DNA of 8,263 nucleotides from a bacterium (lineage in GTDB: Bacteria > UBP18 > UBA7526): the NCBI GenBank assembly GCA_011049955.1, contig DRGV01000060.1, positions 1 to 8,263 of the forward strand. Reading direction: 5' to 3'. The notes below the pieces were generated by a model. That model made no database searches, was not told the origin of the DNA, and saw only the letters and a list, made by a program, of their open reading frames with translations. Within the stretch, counting starts at the first letter, position 1. The number at the start of each line of letters is the position of its first letter. A program made the position numbers and the translations under genes. This document shows positions 1-5,926 of the stretch, in pieces.

Positions 1-43
1 GCATATGAGACGGCCCGTGTTTTTGATTTTGTTCTTTCTCCAT
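1..43 (-). CDS. Possible 5' end of a gene running off the window
   Basis: An ATG on the minus strand opens a frame that stays open to the window edge and begins MEKEQNQKHGPSHM. A GGAGG lies upstream between the stop of the preceding small membrane protein and this ATG, about 12 bases from the ATG, which is rather far. The start is polar and contains histidines, as seen in some metal transporters, but 14 codons are too few to assign a family. It would be the third gene of the small operon that begins with the exported protein at 817. Confidence 0.35.
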   Translation of the reverse strand, partial: MEKEQNQKHGPSHM

Positions 44-62
44 ATCTCTTTCTCGCCTCCCT

Positions 63-257
63 TTATTTATTGCTACGCACAGCATATATCAAAAAGAAAA
101 TTCCGAATATGCCAGTAGCTACTGCATCATAAAACCAAAATTCAGTCGGAATGTTCCGGAAAACTGATTTGGTAAGTAAAGCAACCCAGCCAATAGAATA
201 AGCAATCAGCCCGCATGCTATGAAAATCCAGGCAATAACTTTCCATATAGTTTTCAT
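63..257 (-). CDS. Small two-helix membrane protein (hypothetical)
   Basis: A 64-residue protein beginning MKTIWKVIAWIF and ending in AVRSNK. It has two hydrophobic segments, at about residues 5-29 and 41-60, separated by a short polar loop with a TKSVFRNIPTEFWFYD stretch. It is probably an inner-membrane protein with a charged C-terminus. I chose the ATG at 257 over an in-frame ATG at 317. The internal start has a GGGAGG Shine-Dalgarno five to eight bases upstream, while the longer form would overlap the upstream gene by about 60 bases. With this start the two genes share an ATGA overlap, which implies translational coupling to the exported protein. I do not recognise the family. There are no cysteine or histidine ligand clusters, so a metal role can only be argued from its neighbours. 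Confidence 0.65.
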   Translation of the reverse strand: MKTIWKVIAWIFIACGLIAYSIGWVALLTKSVFRNIPTEFWFYDAVATGIFGIFFLIYAVRSNK

Positions 258-817
258 TTTTTCACCTCCCTTATATCCTCTTTCGAGGTAATCAAAAATG
301 AGGAATGGCCAAGCCACTCTATAGTGAAATTTCCTTTCTCCAACTCTTTCGCCTCAGCAGTTCTACCTGGAAGATCCCAGCGAAAGACCCGTTCTTTTAT
401 CCCAGCTAGCTCCTTAATTACCAATTCTATAGACTTACTGCTTGAAGTAATGATAAAATCTCCTTTTCCATCCAAATTAGAGAATTTTATAATTCCTGAA
501 CGATGGTGTGAGGATTCACTTAGGGTTTTCCAGCTTTCTGCTTTATATTCATTTCCTTTTTCATCCCTTAAGAAACTAATCTTATCCATCTGGTAGGCTA
601 ATAGATCAACTGAATGGGTATTCAGGTAGACTCTAAATTTAAGTTCTTTTTTATCTCTAATAGACGTTAAATCTTCAACGTCGGTCAAAGTTACAGTGAC
701 ATCCACATTTCCACCGGAATGTTTCTTGGTTAAATCTTCGGCTATAGCAAAGGACAAACTGTTAAAGATCACCCCGGCTAAAAATAAGATGAACAAAAAT
801 GAAATAAACTTTCTCAT
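254..817 (-). CDS. Exported conserved protein with a truncated metallo-beta-lactamase-like tail
   Basis: A 187-residue protein with a clear Sec-type signal peptide: MRK followed by a hydrophobic core to about residue 24, with likely cleavage after AIA at 26. The mature part, about residues 33-150, looks like an all-beta domain. It contains VDVTVTLTDVEDL, a LNTHSVDLLAY motif, LRDEKGNEY, an SSHHRSG motif (His104-His105) and the closing ERVFRWDLP. I have an impression of similar exported proteins with a THSVDL and HHxSG pattern, but know no function for them. After a linker, residues 163-180 read like the first strands of a metallo-beta-lactamase-fold hydrolase (IEWLGHSSFLI). The protein then ends six residues later, without the HxHxDH metal site, so that domain cannot be active. 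The ATG is preceded by GGGAGG with seven-base spacing. The stop overlaps the next gene's ATG (ATGA). Confidence 0.75.
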   Translation of the reverse strand: MRKFISFLFILFLAGVIFNSLSFAIAEDLTKKHSGGNVDVTVTLTDVEDLTSIRDKKELKFRVYLNTHSVDLLAYQMDKISFLRDEKGNEYKAESWKTLSESSHHRSGIIKFSNLDGKGDFIITSSSKSIELVIKELAGIKERVFRWDLPGRTAEAKELEKGNFTIEWLGHSSFLITSKEDIREVKK

Positions 818-996
818 CTCTAAACCTCCCTTAGGGTCTATTGCCGAAGCGCTATAGAGACTCGTTTGTCGTTGTCGAAACTGGTATCGAGGTGGGAAGC
901 TCGAAACTGGAAGCTGGATAAAAGAATAAACGAGCTTCGAGTTTCGAAAACGTTAAACCAGTTTCTACACCTTTAGTTTTCTGAAGCCCTATGTTT
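818..996. repeat. Gene-free spacer filled with short direct and inverted repeats
   Basis: The spacer between the ZIP gene and the exported-protein gene is a patchwork of repeats. TCGAAACTGG occurs at 875-884 and again at 901-910. The inverse, CCAGTTTC, is at 958-965, and AGTTTCGA is at 940-947. GAAGCTCG (896-903) pairs with CGAGCTTC (931-938), and CTCGTTT (861-867) pairs with AAACGAG (928-934). No hairpin is followed by a T-run on the minus strand, so this is not a classical intrinsic terminator. I see no convincing sigma-70 promoter. The only functional signal near the left edge is the Shine-Dalgarno of the downstream gene. Confidence 0.6.
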
Positions 997-1686
997 TTAA
1001 ATCGTCCATAGCCCTAAAATTAATACCAGGGCCACACCTAATATTACAGAGAAGACCACCTTGATATTGAACCTCTTATGTGCCTCAGGAAGAAGGTCAC
1101 TGGCTCCCACATATAAGAATGTGCCGGCAGCAAAGGCAATGATATTCTTAAATAAACCTTCAGAAAAAAGGCCGGAGCTAAGCGCCCCCAGGGGAGTGAA
1201 ACCAGCATCGATAGCCAATGCTATAAATATTGTCCTTAAACGATAATTTGCATTTTTCATTATGACCGTAGTGGCAAATCCACGGGGAAGTTCGTGTATC
1301 AATACGGCCATGGCGATACCGATGCCTAATGCCGGAGAAATCCTGTAGCCTACGGCTATAGCGATACCATCGACAAGACTCTCCATAGCTATCCCGATTA
1401 AGGCCGCCCCGCCAATAGTATGTGATTCGCATTCGGCTTCACCACAGGTATGAATCATTATGAACTTTTCAATGATATAGATGGAAAAAAAGCCTAAACC
1501 TAAAGCAGCAAGGTTGGCAGGCATAATCTCAGGCATCATTTCAAAGAAGGCGATAGAGATCATCGCTCCGGCTGCGAAGCCAACTAAGTATCGCGAATCA
1601 AGTCTTTTAAACCTCGCCTGAAGTGGCAGAAGACCTCCAACTATAGTAGCCACTGAAGTAATCAAGGCATAAATTAAATAACCCAT
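997..1686 (-). CDS. ZIP-family divalent metal transporter
   Basis: A 229-residue polytopic membrane protein with about seven or eight hydrophobic helices, matching the size of bacterial ZIP transporters, which move Zn2+, Fe2+ or related ions towards the cytoplasm. The signature helices are visible. TM4 has ESLVDGIAIAVG (residues 102-113) and TM5 has HELPRGF (131-137), with His131, Glu132 and Asp106 as likely metal-site residues. A later helix carries IDAGFTPLGAL. The first TM4 ligand, usually His in an HNxxDG or HNxPEG motif, is Glu102 here. The loop before TM4 is short but ligand-rich (HTCGEAECESH, 79-89). The ATG lies eight bases after the methyltransferase stop, with only a weak AGGG Shine-Dalgarno, so coupled expression is likely. 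Substrate cannot be read from the sequence. The copper operon context is only suggestive. Confidence 0.9.
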   Translation of the reverse strand: MGYLIYALITSVATIVGGLLPLQARFKRLDSRYLVGFAAGAMISIAFFEMMPEIMPANLAALGLGFFSIYIIEKFIMIHTCGEAECESHTIGGAALIGIAMESLVDGIAIAVGYRISPALGIGIAMAVLIHELPRGFATTVIMKNANYRLRTIFIALAIDAGFTPLGALSSGLFSEGLFKNIIAFAAGTFLYVGASDLLPEAHKRFNIKVVFSVILGVALVLILGLWTI

Positions 1687-1694
1687 AGGTTGCC

Positions 1695-2333
1695 CTAAAG
1701 CTCTTCTGCTTGACCAGCTAAAGCCTTAAAATTTGGAAAGAACATACCAGTCTCTCTTTTATATTCAAAATATCTTTCTCCAAACTTCTCCTCTAATTCC
1801 CTTTCTTCTTTCTTGGCCAGGTGCCGGTAGGCAAATAGAAGTACGGGCCACATTATTATGGTTAGAATTGTCGGCCACTGAATAAGCATACCGGTAGTTA
1901 CAAGTATAAGCCCTAAATATTGGGGATGGCGAATGTATCTGTAGAGACTATCGGTTACCAATCCTCCCTCGCCCTTATATATCTTTCTCCAGCCTATGCC
2001 CATAATAATTAATCCGGTAAACATAAGAAGACTGCCAAACTGACATATAACCATGGCCCATTTATCGGACAGATTAAAGAGTGAGGCCCAGAGATGTCCT
2101 TTAATATGGAGAAATGACACTTTGACCCCAAAGAATGTGGAAAGGATATATACCGTCAAGGGAAATCCATACATCTCGGCATATAAGGCTACAATAAAGG
2201 CCTCAAATATACCCAGGCTGCGCCATTCGCGCTTCTTGGTTGGTTTGAAGAAACTTACTACAAAGGCAGTGAAAAACAGAATCATAAAAATGGCTATTGA
2301 CCACATTCCATATTCATAGACACCCTTTTGCAT
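1695..2333 (-). CDS. Isoprenylcysteine carboxyl methyltransferase (ICMT/PEMT-like) family membrane protein
   Basis: A 212-residue membrane protein with about five hydrophobic segments. The C-terminal half carries the hallmarks of the ICMT/PEMT-type SAM-dependent membrane methyltransferases: LVTDSLYRYIRHPQYLG (residues 125-141, with the RHPxY motif at 135-139), a hydrophobic hairpin, then KKEERELEEKFGERYFEYKRET (174-195), whose acidic residues belong to the conserved cofactor and active-site region. Bacterial members of this family are mostly uncharacterised, because bacteria lack prenylated CAAX proteins, and the substrate is unknown. The start is preceded by AGAGGT about nine bases upstream. 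Met10 is an alternative start that would lose little. It sits between the YHS protein and the ZIP transporter on the same strand, which points to a membrane or metal-stress role, but that is inference. Confidence 0.85.
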   Translation of the reverse strand: MQKGVYEYGMWSIAIFMILFFTAFVVSFFKPTKKREWRSLGIFEAFIVALYAEMYGFPLTVYILSTFFGVKVSFLHIKGHLWASLFNLSDKWAMVICQFGSLLMFTGLIIMGIGWRKIYKGEGGLVTDSLYRYIRHPQYLGLILVTTGMLIQWPTILTIIMWPVLLFAYRHLAKKEERELEEKFGERYFEYKRETGMFFPNFKALAGQAEEL

Positions 2334-2339
2334 GTTGAT

Positions 2340-2426
2340 TTACCTCTTTCTTTTAGTTAATTTGATTTGATCATCTGCCGCCAGCCCGGCGAAGATTGCG
2401 CCACCAATAATAGAATCGTAATCCAT
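2340..2426 (-). CDS. Possible 28-residue glycine-rich small peptide
   Basis: An ATG at 2426 opens a 28-codon frame that begins MDYDSIIGGAIFAGLAADD and ends in the basic tail TKRKR. The central IIGGAIFAGLA has small-residue spacing like a short glycine zipper and is hydrophobic, flanked by acidic and basic ends. The stop lies six bases before the methyltransferase ATG, and its final AGG codon is part of that gene's Shine-Dalgarno. An AGGA lies about 11 bases upstream. The tight fit between neighbours and the non-random make-up argue for a real small gene, or the remnant of one. A chance frame is not excluded. Confidence 0.35.
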   Translation of the reverse strand: MDYDSIIGGAIFAGLAADDQIKLTKRKR

Positions 2427-2477
2427 GTTAACTTTTCCTATAAAGGCCATCTATGGTTCTTATGGTCTTTCTTCTCA

Positions 2478-2828
2478 TTAGCCACAGCAGCCTCCCTGCT
2501 TCGTCTCTTTCTTCATATACTTCATGGGCTCTCTATCAAAATCTTCCTTACAGGCAGAAGAGCAGAAATAAAAGGTCTCACTCATATGCCAGCTGTTGAT
2601 TGAATTTTGCGGGTTAACGAATATTCCGCAGACCGGGTCCTTTACCATCTGGGAATTTCTTGAGTCAGAACCTTGCCCCGGCCCGGAATGTCCTCCCTGT
2701 TTACCGCCTGAGCCATGTCCACCATGTCCACCGTGGCCCCCATGACCTCCGCCACAGCCACCTTTTCTCATCATCCAGAAGAACAAACCACCGATAATAA
2801 TAATCCATAGGATAGTGCTTCCACTCAT
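2478..2828 (-). CDS. Membrane-anchored Gly/His-rich YHS-domain metal-binding protein
   Basis: A single N-terminal helix (about residues 5-20, ILWIIIIGGLFFWMM) is followed by a Gly/His segment with repeated HGG units and one Cys. Next comes a polar linker and then a YHS domain: DPVCGIFV, later SETFYFCSSACKEDF. The domain has the usual Cys in DPVCG and a CxxxC pair. The protein ends in GGCCG, giving two more cysteines. YHS domains occur in copper ATPases and copper-resistance proteins and are thought to bind metal. This one follows copA in the csoR operon, so a copper-binding or handing-over role at the membrane is likely. Two ATGs compete. The ATG at 2834 is only three bases from GGAGG (2838-2842), while the ATG at 2828 is at a normal nine bases, so I prefer MSGST as the start. 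The longer form adds only two residues. Confidence 0.85.
   Translation of the reverse strand: MSGSTILWIIIIGGLFFWMMRKGGCGGGHGGHGGHGGHGSGGKQGGHSGPGQGSDSRNSQMVKDPVCGIFVNPQNSINSWHMSETFYFCSSACKEDFDREPMKYMKKETKQGGCCG
2713..2748. repeat. 9-base tandem repeat coding the HGG units of the YHS protein
   Basis: Four consecutive 9-base units (CCATGTCCA twice, then CCGTGGCCC and CCATGACCT on the plus strand) encode the His-Gly-Gly repeats. The first two units are identical and the others have diverged. Such arrays can change length by slippage, which would change the number of histidine ligands. Confidence 0.75.
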
Positions 2829-2932
2829 CTTCATCCACCTCCTTAGAGCTTGTTGGTGCCTTTCAAAAAACTATTTTATATCATCTTATCCTTAAATCGC
2901 CTCCGAGCATAGAGCTAAGAGCCTAGAATTCT

Positions 2933-5425
2933 TTACTCCTTGCCCTCTGTTCTTGCCTTAGCTTTTTGCCAGCTCGGTTTGATCTTAGCCTTTCTCAAGC
3001 GGAGAGAATTCCAGACCACATTAACGGAACTGAAGGCCATGGTGGCTACACCAATCATAGCGTGCAATAAACCGATGGCGGCTAAAGGAATAGCGATGGC
3101 ATTATAGAACCAGGCCCAGAAGTAATTTTGCTTGATCTTCTTGAAGGTGGCCCGGGAAAGTTTCACCGCGGTAATTACAGAACTTAAATCTCCCCTTATC
3201 AATGTTATATCGGACGATTCAATAGCAATGTCGGTCCCGGTGCCAATGGCTATTCCCACATTAGCCTGGGTAAGAGCCGGGGCATCATTGATACCGTCAC
3301 CCACCATGGCGACCGTTCCCACCTTTTCCTGCAGACGCTGGATCTCGGCTACCTTGTCCTGGGGCAGGACTTCCGCCAACACCCGGGTAATTCCTACCTT
3401 TTTGGCAATGGCATTGGCGGTCCTCTGATTATCCCCGGTAATCATGGCCGTCTCCAGTCCCATCTCCTCCAATTCCGCAATGGCTTGAACGGAGTCTTCC
3501 TTTAAAGTATCGGCCACGGCAACGATACCGGCTATTCGGTTATCCACCGCTACCAGCATAGCCGTCTTGGCTTCGTCTTCTAACTGACCTAATCTATCCT
3601 TAAACTGACGGAAATCTATTTGGGAGTCTTTCATCAACTTCTGATTTCCTACCAAGATCTCTCTGCCATCCACCCTGCCTTTTACTCCTTTACCGGTGAT
3701 GGCTTCAAAATCGTCCACCCCGACTAAACCCTGCCCTCCTCTTTTAGCTTCTTGGACAATCGCCTGACCCAGAGGATGCTCTGACCCCGCTTCGACAGAT
3801 GCTGCATAGAACAATAACCGTTCACGGGTTACTGGTAACGGGTTACTGGTTACTATATCAGTAACCCCTGGCTTACCCTTAGTAATAGTTCCCGTCTTAT
3901 CAAAAACAATAGTATGAACCTCCTTCATAGTTTGAACCGCTTCCCCATGACGGATCAAGACCCCGTTTTCAGCACCCATACCACTCGCCACCATTAAAGT
4001 TGTCGGAGTACCCAGACCCAGGGCACAAGGGCAGCAGATGACCAAGACCGCGACACCGGCAAAGACGGCCAGGGTAACCGGCCCCAATCCAGTATTTATC
4101 CAGGGAAGAAAAGGTGCCCCCCAGGTAATGATTTTCATGAAAGAGTCAGGAAAGACTAACCAGGCGATAATCGTCAAAGCAGCTATGCCCAGCACTCCGG
4201 GTACCATATAGCTGGTTATCCTGTCGGCAAACTCCTGGATGGGGACCTTGGAGCCCTGACATTCCTCGACCATTTTGATAACCTGAGATAAGAAGGTATC
4301 CTTGCCTATCTTGGTCGCCTTTATCTTTAATAAGCCCCGCTGGTTTATGGTGGCGCCAATTGCCTCATCGCCTACTTTTTTCTTCACCGGCATCGACTCA
4401 CCGGTAGCCATAGACTCATCAATAGCGCTTTTGCCTTCTGCTATTACTCCATCGGTGGGGATTTTTTCACCCGGCCTGACCACCATAACGTCCCCTACCT
4501 TTACCTCTTCCATGGCTATCTCTTTTTCTTCACCATCCACTAAGATGCGAGCGGTTTTGGCCCCCAATTGTAATAACTTCTTGATGGCCTGAGAGGCCTG
4601 ACCTTTAGCCCTCACCTCCAGGTACCTGCCCAGCACGTGGAAGGTAACAATGGTCGTGGCCATTTCGATGAAAGAAGCTGCGGGGAAGATGAAGACCGCT
4701 AACCCCATAAGATAAGGCGGCACAGAACCAATAGAGATGAGGACATCCATATTAGCCCGGCCGTGACGGATGGCCCTCCAGGAAGCTCGATGGGTAGGCC
4801 ATCCTGAGAAAAATACTATGGGAAAACCTAAAAGGGCGATTATCAGGTTGTATCCAGGAATCTTGACCACCATGTAATGGAGCACCATCAAGATCATCAC
4901 TATAACTTCAGGGATCAAGGCGGAGATGAAAAGCCTTTTGGCTCTTTGGACTTTTATTATGTCTTCATCAACCTGCTCCTCCTCTTTCTCCCCGGCTTCT
5001 CTTTTAACCACGCTGTAGCCGGTCCCCTCAATCACCTTCTCCAATTCTTTGAGATTGGTTACGCCGGCATCAAACTCTATAGTGGCTTGTTCCGTAGCTA
5101 AATTAACGGTAGCTCCAAATACCCCTTCGGCCTTATGGAGAGCTTTTTCGATAGTGTGAACGCACGAAGCACAAGTCATCCCTCCGATATTAAATATCAC
5201 CTTCTCTCTTTCAGCGATTACCGAATAGCCAGCCGATTCTACGGCCTTTATCAAATCCGTCTCTTTCGCCTGAGACGGATCATGCTCTACCACGGCCTTC
5301 TCGGTAGCAAAATTGACGGCCGCTTCGGATACTCCCTTCACCGCCTTAAGGGTTTTTTCAATAGTAGCGGCACAGGAAGCACAGCTCATCCCGCCTATTT
5401 TGAGAGTCGTCTTCTTATTTTCCAT
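2933..5425 (-). CDS. copA: Cu(+)-exporting P-type ATPase CopA
   Basis: An 830-residue P1B-type ATPase that exports Cu(I) from the cytoplasm using ATP. In order: two heavy-metal-associated domains with GMSCASC (Cys15, Cys18) and GMTCASC (Cys85, Cys88); transmembrane segments with NMDVLISIG near 225; the actuator loop TGES (341-344); the membrane metal site CPC (465-467); the phosphorylation site DKTGT with Asp509; His550-Pro551 of the nucleotide domain; MITGDN near 661; GDGINDAP (709-716); and the last two helices with Tyr774-Asn775 and MAFSS (796-800). The CPC, YN and MxxSS set is the signature of the Cu+ subgroup, as opposed to Zn/Cd pumps. Length is normal. The gene starts 47 bases after csoR with a weak Shine-Dalgarno and is followed after about 100 bases by the YHS protein. 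It is therefore expected to be under CsoR control. Confidence 0.97.
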   Translation of the reverse strand: MENKKTTLKIGGMSCASCAATIEKTLKAVKGVSEAAVNFATEKAVVEHDPSQAKETDLIKAVESAGYSVIAEREKVIFNIGGMTCASCVHTIEKALHKAEGVFGATVNLATEQATIEFDAGVTNLKELEKVIEGTGYSVVKREAGEKEEEQVDEDIIKVQRAKRLFISALIPEVIVMILMVLHYMVVKIPGYNLIIALLGFPIVFFSGWPTHRASWRAIRHGRANMDVLISIGSVPPYLMGLAVFIFPAASFIEMATTIVTFHVLGRYLEVRAKGQASQAIKKLLQLGAKTARILVDGEEKEIAMEEVKVGDVMVVRPGEKIPTDGVIAEGKSAIDESMATGESMPVKKKVGDEAIGATINQRGLLKIKATKIGKDTFLSQVIKMVEECQGSKVPIQEFADRITSYMVPGVLGIAALTIIAWLVFPDSFMKIITWGAPFLPWINTGLGPVTLAVFAGVAVLVICCPCALGLGTPTTLMVASGMGAENGVLIRHGEAVQTMKEVHTIVFDKTGTITKGKPGVTDIVTSNPLPVTRERLLFYAASVEAGSEHPLGQAIVQEAKRGGQGLVGVDDFEAITGKGVKGRVDGREILVGNQKLMKDSQIDFRQFKDRLGQLEDEAKTAMLVAVDNRIAGIVAVADTLKEDSVQAIAELEEMGLETAMITGDNQRTANAIAKKVGITRVLAEVLPQDKVAEIQRLQEKVGTVAMVGDGINDAPALTQANVGIAIGTGTDIAIESSDITLIRGDLSSVITAVKLSRATFKKIKQNYFWAWFYNAIAIPLAAIGLLHAMIGVATMAFSSVNVVWNSLRLRKAKIKPSWQKAKARTEGKE
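3825..3867. repeat. Short direct and inverted repeats inside copA
   Basis: CGGGTTACTGGT occurs twice (3825-3836 and 3839-3850), and GGTTACT (3848-3854) pairs with AGTAACC (3860-3866) around a five-base loop. The stretch encodes about residues 522-534 (TDIVTSNPLPVTR), just after the DKTGT phosphorylation loop. This region varies among CopA proteins, so the repeat may be a small element tolerated in frame. Confidence 0.55.
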
Positions 5426-5472
5426 CTTAATTTACCAACCTATTTAAAAATTTATCCAGAGTTAGAGGCCTG

Positions 5473-5766
5473 TTATCCAATAGGGTTTCCTTTCCTGAAC
5501 TTATGAATTAACTTCATAACTTCATTAAGTTTCTTTTGTTTTTCTCTCTCTGACTTACCTATTAAGGCTTTAGTCACACACCCTTCTAAGTGCTTTCTCA
5601 AAATACCATCTTCTACTTTATAGATAGCTCCCACTACAGAATTAAGCTGAGCTAATATATCTACACAATAACGCTTCTCTTCTATCATCTTCTGAACGCC
5701 GCGAACTTGGCCCTCAATTCTCTTTAGAAAAACCAATTGTTCTTGGTGAGTTGTTACTTGTTTCAT
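5473..5766 (-). CDS. csoR: CsoR-family copper-sensing transcriptional repressor
   Basis: A 97-residue, all-helical DUF156 (CsoR/RcnR/FrmR) repressor. The N-terminal LKRIEGQVRGVQKMIEEKRYC and the later LRKHLEGCV are typical. Cys34, His59 and Cys63 form the C-H-C Cu(I) ligand set known from Mycobacterium and Bacillus CsoR, separating it from the Ni/Co (RcnR) and formaldehyde (FrmR) branches. In this family, Cu(I) binding releases the tetramer from operator DNA. It is the first gene before copA and is preceded by two copies of a CsoR-type palindrome lying within promoters, so it should autoregulate and control copA and the genes behind it. The start has GGAGG with five-base spacing (GGAGGTATAAATG). 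Confidence 0.95.
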   Translation of the reverse strand: MKQVTTHQEQLVFLKRIEGQVRGVQKMIEEKRYCVDILAQLNSVVGAIYKVEDGILRKHLEGCVTKALIGKSEREKQKKLNEVMKLIHKFRKGNPIG

Positions 5767-5821
5767 TTATACCTCCACATCTTTTTAATTTTGATTTTTG
5801 ATATTTAATCTTTGCTTTTAA

Positions 5822-5851
5822 AGTATACCATACCCTCCTATGGTATGTCAA
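5822..5851 (-). promoter_or_regulatory. csoR-proximal sigma-70 promoter with CsoR operator in the spacer
   Basis: On the minus strand, TTGACA (5846-5851) is followed after 18 bases by TATACT (5822-5827). The spacer holds a perfect inverted repeat, ATACCATA and TATGGTAT around a six-base centre (5825-5846), which overlaps both promoter boxes. The inner ATACC/GGTAT arms around a short centre resemble known CsoR operators. A repressor bound here would block RNA polymerase. The csoR ATG lies about 56 bases downstream of the -10 box. Confidence 0.85.
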
Positions 5852-5888
5852 GTAAAAAATAAATAAATCTTTCCGGCTTCTTTCTTGT

Positions 5889-5918
5889 ATGATACCATAC
5901 CCTCCTATGGTATGTCAA
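5889..5918 (-). promoter_or_regulatory. csoR-distal promoter: second copy of the same promoter/operator module
   Basis: TTGACA (5913-5918) and TATCAT (5889-5894), again with 18-base spacing, flank an identical palindrome (5892-5913). Twenty-eight bases are identical between the two modules (5825-5852 and 5892-5919), and the copies are offset by 67 bases. The copies diverge at the -10 box (TATACT against TATCAT), so this one is probably the weaker promoter. It begins just after the stop of the rseC-like gene. Confidence 0.75.
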
Positions 5919-5926
5919 GAAAAAAA

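Noticed and set aside
63..317. Longer 84-residue form of the small membrane protein
   Set aside because: It would overlap the upstream gene by about 60 bases, and the internal ATG at 257 has a strong Shine-Dalgarno and an ATGA coupling.
324..596. Plus-strand open frame of about 90 codons opposite the exported protein
   Set aside because: It lies wholly antisense to a gene with signal peptide, good Shine-Dalgarno and coherent motifs. The same applies to the other plus-strand frames opposite zip, the methyltransferase, copA and the desulfurase.
862..871. TCGTTTGTCG shared between the 818-996 spacer and the desulfurase insert (7053-7062)
   Set aside because: A single 10-base match is expected by chance between segments of a window this size, so I do not claim a common repeat family.
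2053..2319. Possible second methyltransferase-region gene on the plus strand
   Set aside because: Antisense shadow of the ICMT-like gene, with no recognisable motif.
2428..2478. A 16-codon frame (MRRKTIRTIDGLYRKS) starting in a TAATG overlap with the YHS stop
   Set aside because: It is very short and shows no ordered make-up. A chance frame is likely, though the overlap could aid re-initiation.
5822..5919. The duplicated 28-base segment as a minimal CRISPR or attachment site
   Set aside because: There are only two copies, each precisely framed by -35 and -10 boxes upstream of csoR. The regulatory reading explains all of the sequence.
5919..5926. T-run on the minus strand just after the rseC-like stop as an intrinsic terminator
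   Set aside because: There is no GC-rich hairpin directly before it. The nearby palindrome lies after the run and belongs to the promoter/operator.
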